This document shows, in pieces, positions 50,710-60,360 of a stretch of DNA of 64,000 nt. The number at the start of each line of letters is the position of its first letter. Positions within the stretch are counted from its first letter, which is position 1. Location of the stretch: positions 1 through 64,000 of the forward strand of contig CAVQID010000011.1 in assembly GCA_963712485.1 (NCBI GenBank), read 5' to 3'. The stretch is from JALORV01 sp963712485. Lineage in GTDB: Bacteria; Pseudomonadota; Gammaproteobacteria; Burkholderiales; Burkholderiaceae_F. The translations under genes and the position numbers were made by a program. The notes beneath the pieces were generated by a model that had not been told where the DNA came from, did no database searches, and saw only the letters and a list, made by a program, of their open reading frames with translations.

Positions 50710-51293
50710 ATGCGTCGACACGTCCGATCAGCCGCTGGCCGGTGCCCGAACTGGCGTCGCTTCCGGAGGACATCCGCACACGCATCCAGGAGGTCCAGGA
50801 CAAGGCGGGTTTTGTCCCGAACGTATTCCTGACGCTGGCGCACCGGCCGGATGAGTTCCGCGCGTTCTTTGCTTACCACGATGCGCTGATGCTGCGCGAA
50901 TCGGGCCTGAGCAAGGGCGAGAGGGAAATGATCGTCGTGGCCACCAGCGGCGCCAACGACTGCGTCTACTGCGTGGTGGCGCACGGTGCGATCCTGCGCG
51001 TATACGAGAAGAATCCGACCATCGCCGACCAGGTCGCCGTAAATTACCGCAAGGCAGACATCACGCCACGCCAGCGGGCGATGCTGGCCTTTGCGCTGAA
51101 AGTGGCTTCGGCCTCGGCCTCGATCGAGCCGTCCGATTTCGAGCCACTACGCGCGCAAGGATTCAGCGACGAGGACATCTGGGACATTGGCGCCATCTCG
51201 GCGTTTTTCGCGTTGTCGAACCGGATGGCCAACATGATCAGCATGCGCCCCAACGACGAGTTCTATCTGCTCGGTCGCCTGCCGCGCAAGTGA
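50706..51293 (+). CDS. AhpD-like peroxidase-related protein in the LPS cluster
   Basis: This 195-aa protein of the uncharacterised peroxidase-related (carboxymuconolactone decarboxylase/AhpD) family has the CxxC redox pair in NDCVYCVVAHGAI with a nearby His, as in AhpD. The N-terminus VPELASLPEDIRTRIQEVQ and FVPNVFLTLAHRPDEFRAF are family hallmarks. It probably reduces a hydroperoxide or disulfide. It overlaps msbA (ATGA) at its start and the GT25 gene (GTGA) at its end, so it is embedded in the LPS operon despite no obvious LPS function. Confidence 0.85.
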   Translation: MNASTRPISRWPVPELASLPEDIRTRIQEVQDKAGFVPNVFLTLAHRPDEFRAFFAYHDALMLRESGLSKGEREMIVVATSGANDCVYCVVAHGAILRVYEKNPTIADQVAVNYRKADITPRQRAMLAFALKVASASASIEPSDFEPLRAQGFSDEDIWDIGAISAFFALSNRMANMISMRPNDEFYLLGRLPRK

Positions 51294-52048
51294 GTGCGGC
51301 CGCACGCGCCCCGTCGTCGGCCGACGCCATGCGCGCGCTCGGGCTCGATGCGATTCTGGTCATCAACGTGAAGAGCTTTGTCGAGCGCCGGCGACATGTC
51401 GAGGCGCAGCTTGCGCGGTTCGGCCTGGCCGGGCAGTTCATCCACGACTTCGATGCCGACGAGATCACGGCTGATGTTGACAAGCGCTGGTTTGCCGGCG
51501 AGGAACTCAATCGCGGACAGAAATCCTGCGCGATGAAGCACGTCGTCGCGCTGCAGCGGGTCGTGCAACATGACTGGCAGCGTTGCCTGGTCCTCGAGGA
51601 CGATGTCGTGCTGGCGGACGATTTCCGCGACGGTGTCATGTCTGCGATTGCGGAGTCGGGCAGCGAACCGCATCCCTACGTGGTCTACCTTGGCGCGGGC
51701 GGCAACTTCTATACACCGGCGAGCCAGCGGCAGCCGGGCCGCAGGATCTATCCGGCGACCAAAGGCCGTTTTACCGACTCGTACCTGATCGGTGCACAGG
51801 AAGCGTCGCTGCGACTGGCGCGCATCGAAGCCGCGCCGATGACGAAGCCGATCGACGTCGTCTTCGAGACGATCGATCGGCAGCTGGGCATACGTTTCCT
51901 CTGGCTCGAGGATCCGGTGGTCGAGCAGGGCAGCAAGCTCGGGGTGTTCCGTACTTCGCTGGAATCCGCGCCGCCCAACTGGCTTCAGGGCTTGCGCTAT
52001 CGGCTCGAGCGTCTGCGGCGCAAGTATCTCTACCAGCTGTGGCGCTGA
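51290..52048 (+). CDS. Glycosyltransferase family 25 (LPS sugar transferase)
   Basis: This 252-aa GT25 enzyme is of the Lgt/LpsA type that adds galactose or glucose to LPS. The N-terminal strand ILVINVKSFVERRRHVEAQL is followed by GQKSCAMKHVVALQRVV and the metal-binding acidic motif VLEDDVVLADDF. The segment KGRFTDSYLIGAQEAS corresponds to the GT25 acceptor region. It starts with a GTG that overlaps the previous stop (GTGA), so translational coupling is expected. Only one base separates it from the O-antigen ligase-like gene. Confidence 0.85.
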   Translation: MSAAARAPSSADAMRALGLDAILVINVKSFVERRRHVEAQLARFGLAGQFIHDFDADEITADVDKRWFAGEELNRGQKSCAMKHVVALQRVVQHDWQRCLVLEDDVVLADDFRDGVMSAIAESGSEPHPYVVYLGAGGNFYTPASQRQPGRRIYPATKGRFTDSYLIGAQEASLRLARIEAAPMTKPIDVVFETIDRQLGIRFLWLEDPVVEQGSKLGVFRTSLESAPPNWLQGLRYRLERLRRKYLYQLWR

Positions 52049-52049
52049 G

Positions 52050-53315
52050 ATGAGTTCACTGGCTGCCGTGACGACTCAACCGTCGGTGCGCTCGGTGCAG
52101 CTGGTCGATGCCGCGCGCTGGTCAGGCATCGTCGCCGTCTGCACGGTGATGATCTCGCCGCCGCTTGCCAACGCGGCGATGGCGTTGATGCTGATCCTGC
52201 TGCTGGCGAGCGGCCAGGCGGGCGCGCGGCTGCGCCAGGCGTGTGCTCAGCCGCTCGGCATCGCTACGCTGCTGCTGATCGGCGTCATCGGCATCGCGAT
52301 GCTATGGGCGTCGGTGCCGTGGAGCGAACGCTGGGTGTCATTCTGGAGCTGGCGCAAGTTCTGGATGATTCCGCTCGCACTGGCGCTCTTCGGTCCGGCG
52401 CACTGGAAGCAACGCCTGGTGATCGCCTATGTCGCGACCTGCGGCGCGGCCGTGTTGATCTCCTTCGGCGTTGTGGTCGCTACCCAGCAGCTGCCGACGA
52501 CGGTGTACGACTTCGCCGGCTCGATGCTGCGCAATCACAGCGCGCAGTCGATGGCGTTCGCGGTGGCAGCGTTCTTCGCGTTGTGGTTCAGCGCCGACCC
52601 ACTGCTTGCGTCGCGCTGGCGAGCACTGGCGGCCGGCTTTGCGGCGCTGTTTGCGCTCAACATGGCGTTCGTCACACCCGGCCGCAGCGGCTTCCTCGCG
52701 CTCGGGGTGATGCTGCTGGCGCTGGTGGCCTTCAACCTGCGCAGCTGGCGCACGGCGCTCGCGGCCGTGGTCCTGGCCGCGGTGCTCGGCGGCGCGATGG
52801 CGCTGTCGCCGCTGGCGCGCGATCGCATTGCGCTCGGAGTGCAGGAGTGGCGCGAGGCGCCGACAGCAGCGGTGAAGTCTTCGATGGGCATCCGTGCCGT
52901 GCTGTACGAGAACACGATGGACCTGGTCCGCGAGCGGCCATGGCTCGGCACCGGCACCGGCGGCTACAGCGCCGCCTACGAGCAGCACGTGCGCGCCCGA
53001 TACAGCGCCGACGACTGGCGCATGCTGCCGACCGTCGATCCGCACAGCCAGTATCTGTTCTTCCTTGCCGAGCAGGGCATCGTCGGCCTAGTGGCTTTCC
53101 TGGTCTTCATCGCGATGGCGCTGATCGATCGCGGCGATGGCACGCGGGCGCGCGTACTCGCGGTCGGCATGCTGCTCGGCTGGTGTGCAACGTCGTTCGT
53201 GAGCTCGCACTTCAAGACCTTCTCCGAGGGTTTCCTGCTGGCGCTGGTGCTCGGCGCCATGCTCGCGCGTCCGGTGCCGGGGCTGGACCCGCCCGCGTCG
53301 CGATTGCCCGGCTGA
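52050..53315 (+). CDS. O-antigen ligase family protein
   Basis: This 421-aa polytopic protein has about ten to twelve transmembrane helices and the Wzy_C/WaaL periplasmic loop. That loop has RPWLGTGTGGYSAAY, then DWRMLPTVDPHSQYLFFLAEQG. The conserved His in DPHSQYL and the Arg residues before it are the catalytic signature of O-antigen ligases. It would attach polymer or oligosaccharide to lipid A-core on the periplasmic side, after MsbA has flipped it. Start 52050 is one base after the GT25 stop. The surrounding heptosyltransferases support an LPS role. Confidence 0.85.
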   Translation: MSSLAAVTTQPSVRSVQLVDAARWSGIVAVCTVMISPPLANAAMALMLILLLASGQAGARLRQACAQPLGIATLLLIGVIGIAMLWASVPWSERWVSFWSWRKFWMIPLALALFGPAHWKQRLVIAYVATCGAAVLISFGVVVATQQLPTTVYDFAGSMLRNHSAQSMAFAVAAFFALWFSADPLLASRWRALAAGFAALFALNMAFVTPGRSGFLALGVMLLALVAFNLRSWRTALAAVVLAAVLGGAMALSPLARDRIALGVQEWREAPTAAVKSSMGIRAVLYENTMDLVRERPWLGTGTGGYSAAYEQHVRARYSADDWRMLPTVDPHSQYLFFLAEQGIVGLVAFLVFIAMALIDRGDGTRARVLAVGMLLGWCATSFVSSHFKTFSEGFLLALVLGAMLARPVPGLDPPASRLPG

Positions 53316-53320
53316 ACCAC

Positions 53321-54256
53321 GTGGCAACCGTCCTCGTCCGACTGCCGAATCATGTCGGCGACGCCTGCATGGCGCTGCCGGCGATCCGTGCGTTGATGAT
53401 CGCGGGTTGCGACTGCACGTTGGTCGGCCGCGGCTGGGGCGAGAGTCTGTTTGCCGCGCTTGAACGTCCTTATATCGTGATCGACGGCAGCCTGTTCGCC
53501 GATCGCCGTCGTGTGCGTGCACGACGCAACGCGCTCGGCGGCGACGTGCGCGGTGTCGTGCTGCCCAACTCGATCGGTTCGGCATTGCTGTTCGTCGCGG
53601 CGGGGGTGCCGAGCGCCGGATTGGCGACCGGGGGTCGCTCGGCACTGCTGCGCTGGCCGATTGCGGAGCCCGGTCAGTGTCACGAGGTCGAGCGCTTCTA
53701 TGCCGTCGCGCAGGGCACGCTCGCCGCGTGGGCGCTGCAGCCGCCGGCCGCGCTGTCGCAGGTGCTCGCACTTGACGTGACCGCCGAGCAGGACGCCGCC
53801 GCGCAGCGGCTGCTGGCCGAACGCCAGGTCGGCCGCTACGCTCTGCTGGCGCCGGTGGCCACCGGCGTGCATCACGGCCAGCCGAAGCATTGGTCGCACT
53901 TCGCCGCATTGATGCCGGAATTGCGACAGCGAGGACTGCAACCGCTCGCCGCGCCGCCGGTCGCCGAGGTCGACGCGGTGCGCGCTGCGCTTCCGGGCGC
54001 AACCTTGCTGCCACCCGTCGCACTGGGCGTGTTCGCGGCGCTGGCGGGAAATGCTGCCGTCGTGATTGCGAACGATTCGGGCTCGAGCCACGTCGCGGCT
54101 GCCGTCGGCGCGCGGCAGGTGACGATATTCGGTGTCACCGACCGGCAGCGGACGGGCCCATGGTCAAGGCGCGCCGTGTGTGTCGGCGCGAACGGCGCGT
54201 GGCCGAGCATCGCCGCGGTGATCGCAGCGATCGACGAAGCGTTGGCGCTGCCGTGA
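53321..54256 (+). CDS. Glycosyltransferase family 9 (heptosyltransferase-like)
   Basis: This 311-aa GT-B enzyme has an N-terminus TVLVRLPNHVGDACMALPAI that is diagnostic of ADP-heptose:LPS heptosyltransferases. The C-terminal substrate site is AAVVIANDSGSSHVAAAVGA, with FGVTDRQRTGPW following. It adds a heptose to the LPS inner core in the cytoplasm. Two GT9 genes lie in tandem, so one may be WaaC-like and one WaaF-like, but assignment is not safe from sequence alone. GTG 53321 is used because the long open frame upstream lies inside the ligase gene. It is five bases after that stop and overlaps the next start (GTGA). Confidence 0.87.
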   Translation: MATVLVRLPNHVGDACMALPAIRALMIAGCDCTLVGRGWGESLFAALERPYIVIDGSLFADRRRVRARRNALGGDVRGVVLPNSIGSALLFVAAGVPSAGLATGGRSALLRWPIAEPGQCHEVERFYAVAQGTLAAWALQPPAALSQVLALDVTAEQDAAAQRLLAERQVGRYALLAPVATGVHHGQPKHWSHFAALMPELRQRGLQPLAAPPVAEVDAVRAALPGATLLPPVALGVFAALAGNAAVVIANDSGSSHVAAAVGARQVTIFGVTDRQRTGPWSRRAVCVGANGAWPSIAAVIAAIDEALALP

Positions 54257-55363
54257 ACAAGAGGTCCGCTGCCTTTCCGATAGCCCCTCGCCGTGCGCTC
54301 GTCGTGACGCTGCGCTTTCTCGGTGACGCACTACTTTCGACTCCGCTGGTGCACGCATTGAAGGAGAGCTTTCCCGATTGCGCGGTGGACGTGCTGACGT
54401 TCGCGGGCACCGAGGCGGCATTCGAAGGCAATCGCGACATCGCGCAGGTGATCGTCGTGCCCGAGGCGGCAACTGCACTGCAGACGCTGCGGCAAGCGCT
54501 GGTGCTGTGGCGCCGCTATGACATTGCCGTCATTGCTCAAACCGGCACGCGGCCGTTTCTGTTCGGATGGGCCGGGGGCCGACATCGTCTGGGGCTCGTT
54601 GCACCGGACCTCGGAAAATCGTGGTGGAAGCGGGCGCTGCTGCATGGCTACGCGGTGTTTGATCGCCGGGGCGCGCGCGTGCTGGAGAACCAGCGGCTCG
54701 CGCAACTGCTCGGCGTCGATGCCCCGCCGATCGTAGTGCCGCCGACGGCAGGCTGGGGGGCCCGCGAGATCGAGGCGGCGCTCGGTTTCGACCCGGTGTC
54801 GACACGGTTCGCCATCGTGCATCCGGCGCCGCGATGGCGTTACAAGCAGTGGACGGCCGAGGGCTGGCGCGCGCTCGTGCGCGAGTTGGCGGCGCAGGGA
54901 TTGCGTGTGGTGATCACCGGCGGGCCGGGCGACAGCGAGAAGGCTTACCTGGACGAAGTGCTTGCCGGCCTCGAGTCCGGCACATTCCTGCGAGTCGATA
55001 GTCGTTGGTCGTTCGCACAGACCGCCGACGTGCTGCGCCACGCGCTGCTTTACGTCGGGCCTGACACGGCGACGACACACCTTGCCGCGGCGTGCGGCAC
55101 GCCGGCTCTGGCACTTTATGGCCCGACCGATCCGGCGCTGTGGGGACCGTGGCCGGCACGTGAGGGCATGGCTTACGCACGAGTGGCGATGCAGCAGCGA
55201 CGCGGCAATGTCCTCCTGCTGCAGAATCCCGAACTCGAGCTGTGTGCCCTGCCAGCTCGAAGGCTGTGAGCGGCACCGCGAAAGCTATTCACAGTGCCTC
55301 GACCGGCTGCCGGCTGAACGCGTCATCGTGGCGGTCCGCAGGCTGCTCGACGCACCGCGCTGA
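54253..55363 (+). pseudogene. Second glycosyltransferase family 9 gene, frameshifted near its end
   Basis: This heptosyltransferase of about 369 residues has RALVVTLRFLGDALLSTPLV at the N-terminus and LLYVGPDTATTHLAAACG with ALYGPTDPALWGPW as the donor site. The frame from GTG 54253 stops at 55269 after LCALPARRL. The family-typical C-terminus (CVPCQLEGCERHRESYSQC ... ERVIVAVRRLL) continues in another frame to a TGA at 55361-55363. One extra base, most simply C55240, explains it. The CxPC...GC motif of inner-core heptosyltransferases is thus restored. Both parts are otherwise intact. Coupled to the previous GT9 by GTGA. Confidence 0.83.
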
Positions 55364-55372
55364 CCCGACTCG

Positions 55373-56830
<1,458 letters not shown>

Positions 56831-56841
56831 GGTTCGGACGA

Positions 56842-57214
56842 AGTGTACGCATCGGCTTTGCCGATGCACGTGCACTTCGTCCGCCACGCGCTGCGCGCGC
56901 CAAACACTGATCAGTCGGCTGCGCTCCGGAGCGGCCGCGCGCTCCGCCGAATGACAAAGGCTGGCACTCCACCCCGCGACACCTCGCATTGCCAGGATTG
57001 CCTTTCCCTCATCGCCGGGCGAGAGGGTGCAGGGAGGAGTGTGAATCCCTCCCGCATGGCGGGAGGGCAGGGTGGGTGCGGTGGCAGTTGCCTATCGGCG
57101 GAGCGCGCGGCCGCTCCGGAGCGCAGCCGACTGATCAGTCTTGAGCGGTTCGCGCATTTCGCGAACCGTGCCGGAGCGAGTGCACGCGCGATCGGCGAAG
57201 CCGATGCGTACACT
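56842..57214. repeat. Nested inverted-repeat element between maf and rng
   Basis: This stretch of about 370 bases has two nested inverted repeats and no coding sequence. The inner pair is a perfect 45-base inverted repeat, 56906-56950 with 57095-57139, separated by 144 bases; each outer tip is a palindromic ACTGATCAGT. The outer pair is 24 bases with one mismatch, 56842-56865 with 57191-57214. Additional hairpins are at 56849-56867, 57049-57067 (CTCCCGC-ATG-GCGGGAG type) and 57146-57168 (9-base stem). Together it could fold into one long cruciform. It resembles a fold-back MITE or REP-cluster element. It fills the space upstream of rng and after maf. Confidence 0.75.
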
Positions 57215-57221
57215 CGCGACG

Positions 57222-57833
57222 CTACAAGACTCTCATTCCCGCCTGCGAAAGAAGGTACGCCGTTTCGTAGAGGGGCAGGCCCATGACGCCGGTGTAGCTG
57301 CCTTCGATGCGCTCGACGAACACGGCGGCGAGGCCCTGGATGCCGTAGCCGCCGGCCTTGTCGTACGGCTCGGGTGTGGCGCAGTAGCGCTTGATTTCGC
57401 CATCGTCGATCGCTCGGAACGTCACGGTCGAGACCGACGTCGTACTCAGCAGCGGCCCCTGGATCGCCAGCGCGACCGCCGTGCGTACCTCGTGCGCGCG
57501 TCCGGAAAGCCTGCGCAGGAATGTCTCCGCTTCGGCAGCGCTGGCCGGCTTGGCCAGCACTTCGTCGTCGACGATGACGATCGTATCGGCCGCGAGCACC
57601 GGCCGATATAGCATCGACCGCATGCCGAGCACTTCGAGCCCGAAGGCCGCCTTTTCGCGCGCCGTCCGCTCGACGTATGCCGCGGCAGATTCGCCGCTAT
57701 GTTGGGCTTCATCGACATCGGGCCCGCGCGGCGTCGCCAGTCGCAGCAGTAGCGGATCGAACTTCACGCCGATCTGCTTGAGCAGTTCGCGACGGCGTGG
57801 GCTGCGTGAGGCGAGGTAAATGGCGGACTGCAT
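57222..57833 (-). CDS. maf: Maf-like nucleotide pyrophosphatase
   Basis: This 203-aa Maf/YhdE-type enzyme hydrolyses non-canonical or canonical NTPs (dTTP/UTP class) to remove them from the pool. The N-terminus LASRSPRRRELLKQIG is diagnostic, then LAADTIVIVDDEVLAKP (Asp as catalytic base) and YDKAGGYGIQGLAAVFVE. The C-terminal GSYTGVMGLPLYET completes the family pattern. The first ATG at 57833 overlaps the rlmH stop by one base. It sits in the conserved run rsfS-rlmH-maf-rng. Confidence 0.94.
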   Translation of the reverse strand: MQSAIYLASRSPRRRELLKQIGVKFDPLLLRLATPRGPDVDEAQHSGESAAAYVERTAREKAAFGLEVLGMRSMLYRPVLAADTIVIVDDEVLAKPASAAEAETFLRRLSGRAHEVRTAVALAIQGPLLSTTSVSTVTFRAIDDGEIKRYCATPEPYDKAGGYGIQGLAAVFVERIEGSYTGVMGLPLYETAYLLSQAGMRVL

Positions 57834-58306
57834 CAGGCGCGATGGTAAGGATGCCGGGCAAGAATCGACCAGGCGCGGTAGAGCTGCTCTGCCAGCACGA
57901 CACGGGCCAGCGCGTGCGGCAACGTCATGCTGGAAAGGCGAATCTGCAGGCGCGCTTCGCGCTTGAACCCGTCATCCAGGCCGTCCGGACCGCCGATCGC
58001 GAAAGCGACGGATTCGCCTTGATCGCGCCAGCGTCCGAGTTGATCCGCCAACTGCTGCGTGGTGAAGTCCTTGCCGCGCTCATCGAGCGCGACCCGCTGC
58101 GAACCTGCCGGCAACGCCGCACGCAGCCGCTGCGCCTCCGCGCTGCGGCATCGCTCGGCGTCATCGTCGCGTCCGGTGCGTGCTTCCGCTTTCAACTCCC
58201 TGAGCTCCACTCTGAAGTCCGCCGGAAAGCGGGCCAGATAATCGTTCACCGCGGCATCTGCCCAGGCCGTCTGCTTCTGCCCGATCGCCACAATCAGGAT
58301 CTTCAT
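57833..58306 (-). CDS. rlmH: 23S rRNA pseudouridine-1915 N3-methyltransferase
   Basis: This 157-aa SPOUT-class methyltransferase modifies pseudouridine 1915 in helix 69 of 23S rRNA using S-adenosylmethionine. The N-terminus KILIVAIGQKQTAW, the knot segment ESVAFAIGGPDGL and the C-terminal LPHALARVVLAEQLYRAWSI with NPYHR-like HPYHRA are diagnostic. It is the same length as E. coli RlmH. It follows rsfS by 31 bases and is coupled to maf by a one-base overlap. Confidence 0.97.
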   Translation of the reverse strand: MKILIVAIGQKQTAWADAAVNDYLARFPADFRVELRELKAEARTGRDDDAERCRSAEAQRLRAALPAGSQRVALDERGKDFTTQQLADQLGRWRDQGESVAFAIGGPDGLDDGFKREARLQIRLSSMTLPHALARVVLAEQLYRAWSILARHPYHRA

Positions 58307-58337
58307 CGGCCGACCCCGGCCTTCACCGCACCGCGGA

Positions 58338-58742
58338 TCACCGGGCCTTCCGGGTCGGCGCTTTGCGGCGGGTCGTCTTACCCGCTATCGACGCCGGGGC
58401 CGCGGACTTGAGTCGCACCGATTTGCCACCCCAGATTTCTTCCAGGTTGTAGTAGTCGCGGATGGTCGGCTGCAGGATGTGCACGACCGCGTCGCCGCAA
58501 TCCACCAGCACCCACTCGCCGGTGTCTTCGCCCTCCGTGCTGACTACCGTGCCGCCCGCGGCCTTGACCTTCTCCGCGACCGAGGACGCGAGCGCCCGGG
58601 TTTGCCGGTTGGAGGTGCCGCTGGCGATGACAACGCGGTCGAACATGTCCGACAGTTGCGTCGTGTTGAAGACCTGGATGTCCTGCCCCTTGATGTCCTC
58701 GAGCGCGTCGACGATGACGCGCTGCAGTTTTCTAATGTCCAT
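58338..58742 (-). CDS. rsfS: Ribosome silencing factor
   Basis: This 134-aa RsfS/Iojap protein binds L14 of the large subunit and blocks subunit joining during starvation. Family motifs are IVDALEDIKGQDIQVFN, FDRVVIASGTSNRQTRALAS, GEWVLVDCGDAVVHIL and RDYYNLEEIWG. The C-terminal 25 residues are basic (KTTRRKAPTRKAR), an extension common in Burkholderiales. Start 58742 is used because the family begins with the helix at DIRKLQRV; it lies inside nadD by 11 bases, giving translational coupling. Confidence 0.95.
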   Translation of the reverse strand: MDIRKLQRVIVDALEDIKGQDIQVFNTTQLSDMFDRVVIASGTSNRQTRALASSVAEKVKAAGGTVVSTEGEDTGEWVLVDCGDAVVHILQPTIRDYYNLEEIWGGKSVRLKSAAPASIAGKTTRRKAPTRKAR

Positions 58743-59412
58743 GCGGTGCCGCGTAGAGGTGATGCGCTCGAATATAGTCGAGGACCGGCGGCGGGACCGA
58801 AGCGGCGAGCCACGCTGCCTCGGCGGGCGTCGGGGGGTGGGCGAGCAGGCGCCGGACTTCGGTGGCGGAGGCATCGACCGGGGTCATCGCCAGGTCGACG
58901 ACGTGGCCGGCGGGACTGTCGACCAGATCACCGGCGTATTTCAGAAAGCGCGCATCACGCAGCCGCTTCAGCGCCGGATTCAGGGTTGCCGGCGCGCGAC
59001 TGCGCCGTGCCACGGCGATATGCGCCAGCTCCGGAATGCGTTCCCAGTCCCGCCAGGTGTCAAACCGCTCGAACTGGTCCGCGCCCATGATCAACACGAG
59101 CGGAACCTGCGGACCAAGCAACGCCCGCTGTTCGCGCAGCGTGTCGATGGTATAGGTGGGCCCGCCGCGCTCGATCTCGGCAAGGTCCAGAATCATGCGG
59201 CGCCGCGTAAACGGCAGTTCATTTTCGATCGCGAGCCGGATCATCTGCACCCGATGCTCGGCGGCTGTCAGGCTTTCCTTCTGCCAGGGCTGGGCCGCCG
59301 GCAGCAGATGCACTTCGGCGATCGGCAGGTTCGCCAGCGCATCGCGGGCGAGCTGCAGGTGCCCGACATGAATCGGGTCGAAACTGCCACCGAGCAGGCC
59401 GATCGGTTCCAT
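58732..59412 (-). CDS. nadD: Nicotinate-nucleotide adenylyltransferase
   Basis: This 226-aa NadD converts nicotinate mononucleotide plus ATP to deamido-NAD in NAD synthesis. The nucleotidyl-transferase motif GGSFDPIHVGHL is at residues 8-19, with the later ISxTxxR-like site represented by VDASATEVRRLL near the C-terminus. The TYTIDTLREQ and GADQFERFDTW segments are typical. ATG 59412 is preferred to the TTG one codon earlier. The ORF ends inside rsfS by 11 bases and starts three bases after the hemF stop. Confidence 0.95.
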   Translation of the reverse strand: MEPIGLLGGSFDPIHVGHLQLARDALANLPIAEVHLLPAAQPWQKESLTAAEHRVQMIRLAIENELPFTRRRMILDLAEIERGGPTYTIDTLREQRALLGPQVPLVLIMGADQFERFDTWRDWERIPELAHIAVARRSRAPATLNPALKRLRDARFLKYAGDLVDSPAGHVVDLAMTPVDASATEVRRLLAHPPTPAEAAWLAASVPPPVLDYIRAHHLYAAPHGH

Positions 59413-59415
59413 CAA

Positions 59416-60360
59416 CTACGCCCAGTCGCGCGCACGCAGGAAGTCCGTATAGAGCCGCGCCTCGGCGCTGCCCGGTTCCGGCTCCCAGTCGTACTTCCAG
59501 TGCACGACCGGCGGCAATGACATCAGGATGGATTCCGTGCGACCGCCCGATTGCAGGCCGAAGAGCGTGCCCCGGTCGTACACCAGGTTGAACTCGACAT
59601 AGCGCCCGCGGCGATAAGCCTGGAACTCGCGCTCGCGCGGTCCGTACTCGCGGTGACGATGGCGTTCGACGATCGGCACATAGGCGTCGAGAAAGGCATC
59701 GCCGACGGCGCGCATCATCGCAAAGCTGCGATCGAAGCCGAGTTCGTGGAAATCGTCGAAGAACACGCCGCCGACGCCGCGCGGCTCGTTGCGGTGCTTC
59801 AGAAAGAAATACTCGTCGCACCACGTCTTGAAGCGTGCGTGCTTGTCCTCGCCGAACGGCGCGAGCGCCTGCTTGCAGGTCGCATGGAAGTGACGCGCGT
59901 CGTCCTCGGTGGCGTAATACGGCGTCAGATCCATGCCTCCGCCAAACCAGTAGACGTCCGCCTGGCCTTCGGCCTTGGCGATGAAGAACCGTACGTTCAT
60001 GTGCACGGTCGGCACATACGGGTTGTGCGGATGGAACACCAGCGACACGCCCATGGCCTCGAAGCCGCGCCCGCCGAGTTCCGGGCGCTGCGCGGAGGCC
60101 GAAGGCGGCAACCTGGTGCCGACGACGTGCGAAAACCCGACACCACCGCGCTCGAGCAGGTTGCCATCCTCGATGATGCGCGTCAGACCGCCGCCGCCGA
60201 GCGGAGCACCGGCAGGCTTCTCCCAGCTGTCGGCGAGGAAAGGTTTGCCGTCGAGAAGCTCGAAGGTGCCGACGATGCGTTGCTGCAGGCCAAGCAGGTA
60301 TTCGCGGACCGCCTGCCCGTCGACAAACTCGGTGGCTGTGCCGGAACGCCGCGCGCTCAT
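59416..60360 (-). CDS. hemF: Coproporphyrinogen III oxidase, oxygen-dependent
   Basis: This 314-aa HemF oxidatively decarboxylates coproporphyrinogen III to protoporphyrinogen IX in haem synthesis and requires oxygen, implying aerobic growth. Motifs include LTRIIEDGNLLERGGVGFSHV, GGGMDLTPYYATEDDARHFH, RGVGGVFFDDF and YRRGRYVEFNLVYDRGTLFGL. Length is close to E. coli HemF (299 aa). The start at 60360 overlaps the peptidase stop (ATGA). The longer frame upstream lies wholly inside the peptidase gene and is not coding. Confidence 0.97.
   Translation of the reverse strand: MSARRSGTATEFVDGQAVREYLLGLQQRIVGTFELLDGKPFLADSWEKPAGAPLGGGGLTRIIEDGNLLERGGVGFSHVVGTRLPPSASAQRPELGGRGFEAMGVSLVFHPHNPYVPTVHMNVRFFIAKAEGQADVYWFGGGMDLTPYYATEDDARHFHATCKQALAPFGEDKHARFKTWCDEYFFLKHRNEPRGVGGVFFDDFHELGFDRSFAMMRAVGDAFLDAYVPIVERHRHREYGPREREFQAYRRGRYVEFNLVYDRGTLFGLQSGGRTESILMSLPPVVHWKYDWEPEPGSAEARLYTDFLRARDWA

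Noticed and set aside
56831..57221. Insertion sequence or CRISPR array
   Set aside because: No transposase frame and no regularly spaced direct repeats; the structure is inverted repeats only.
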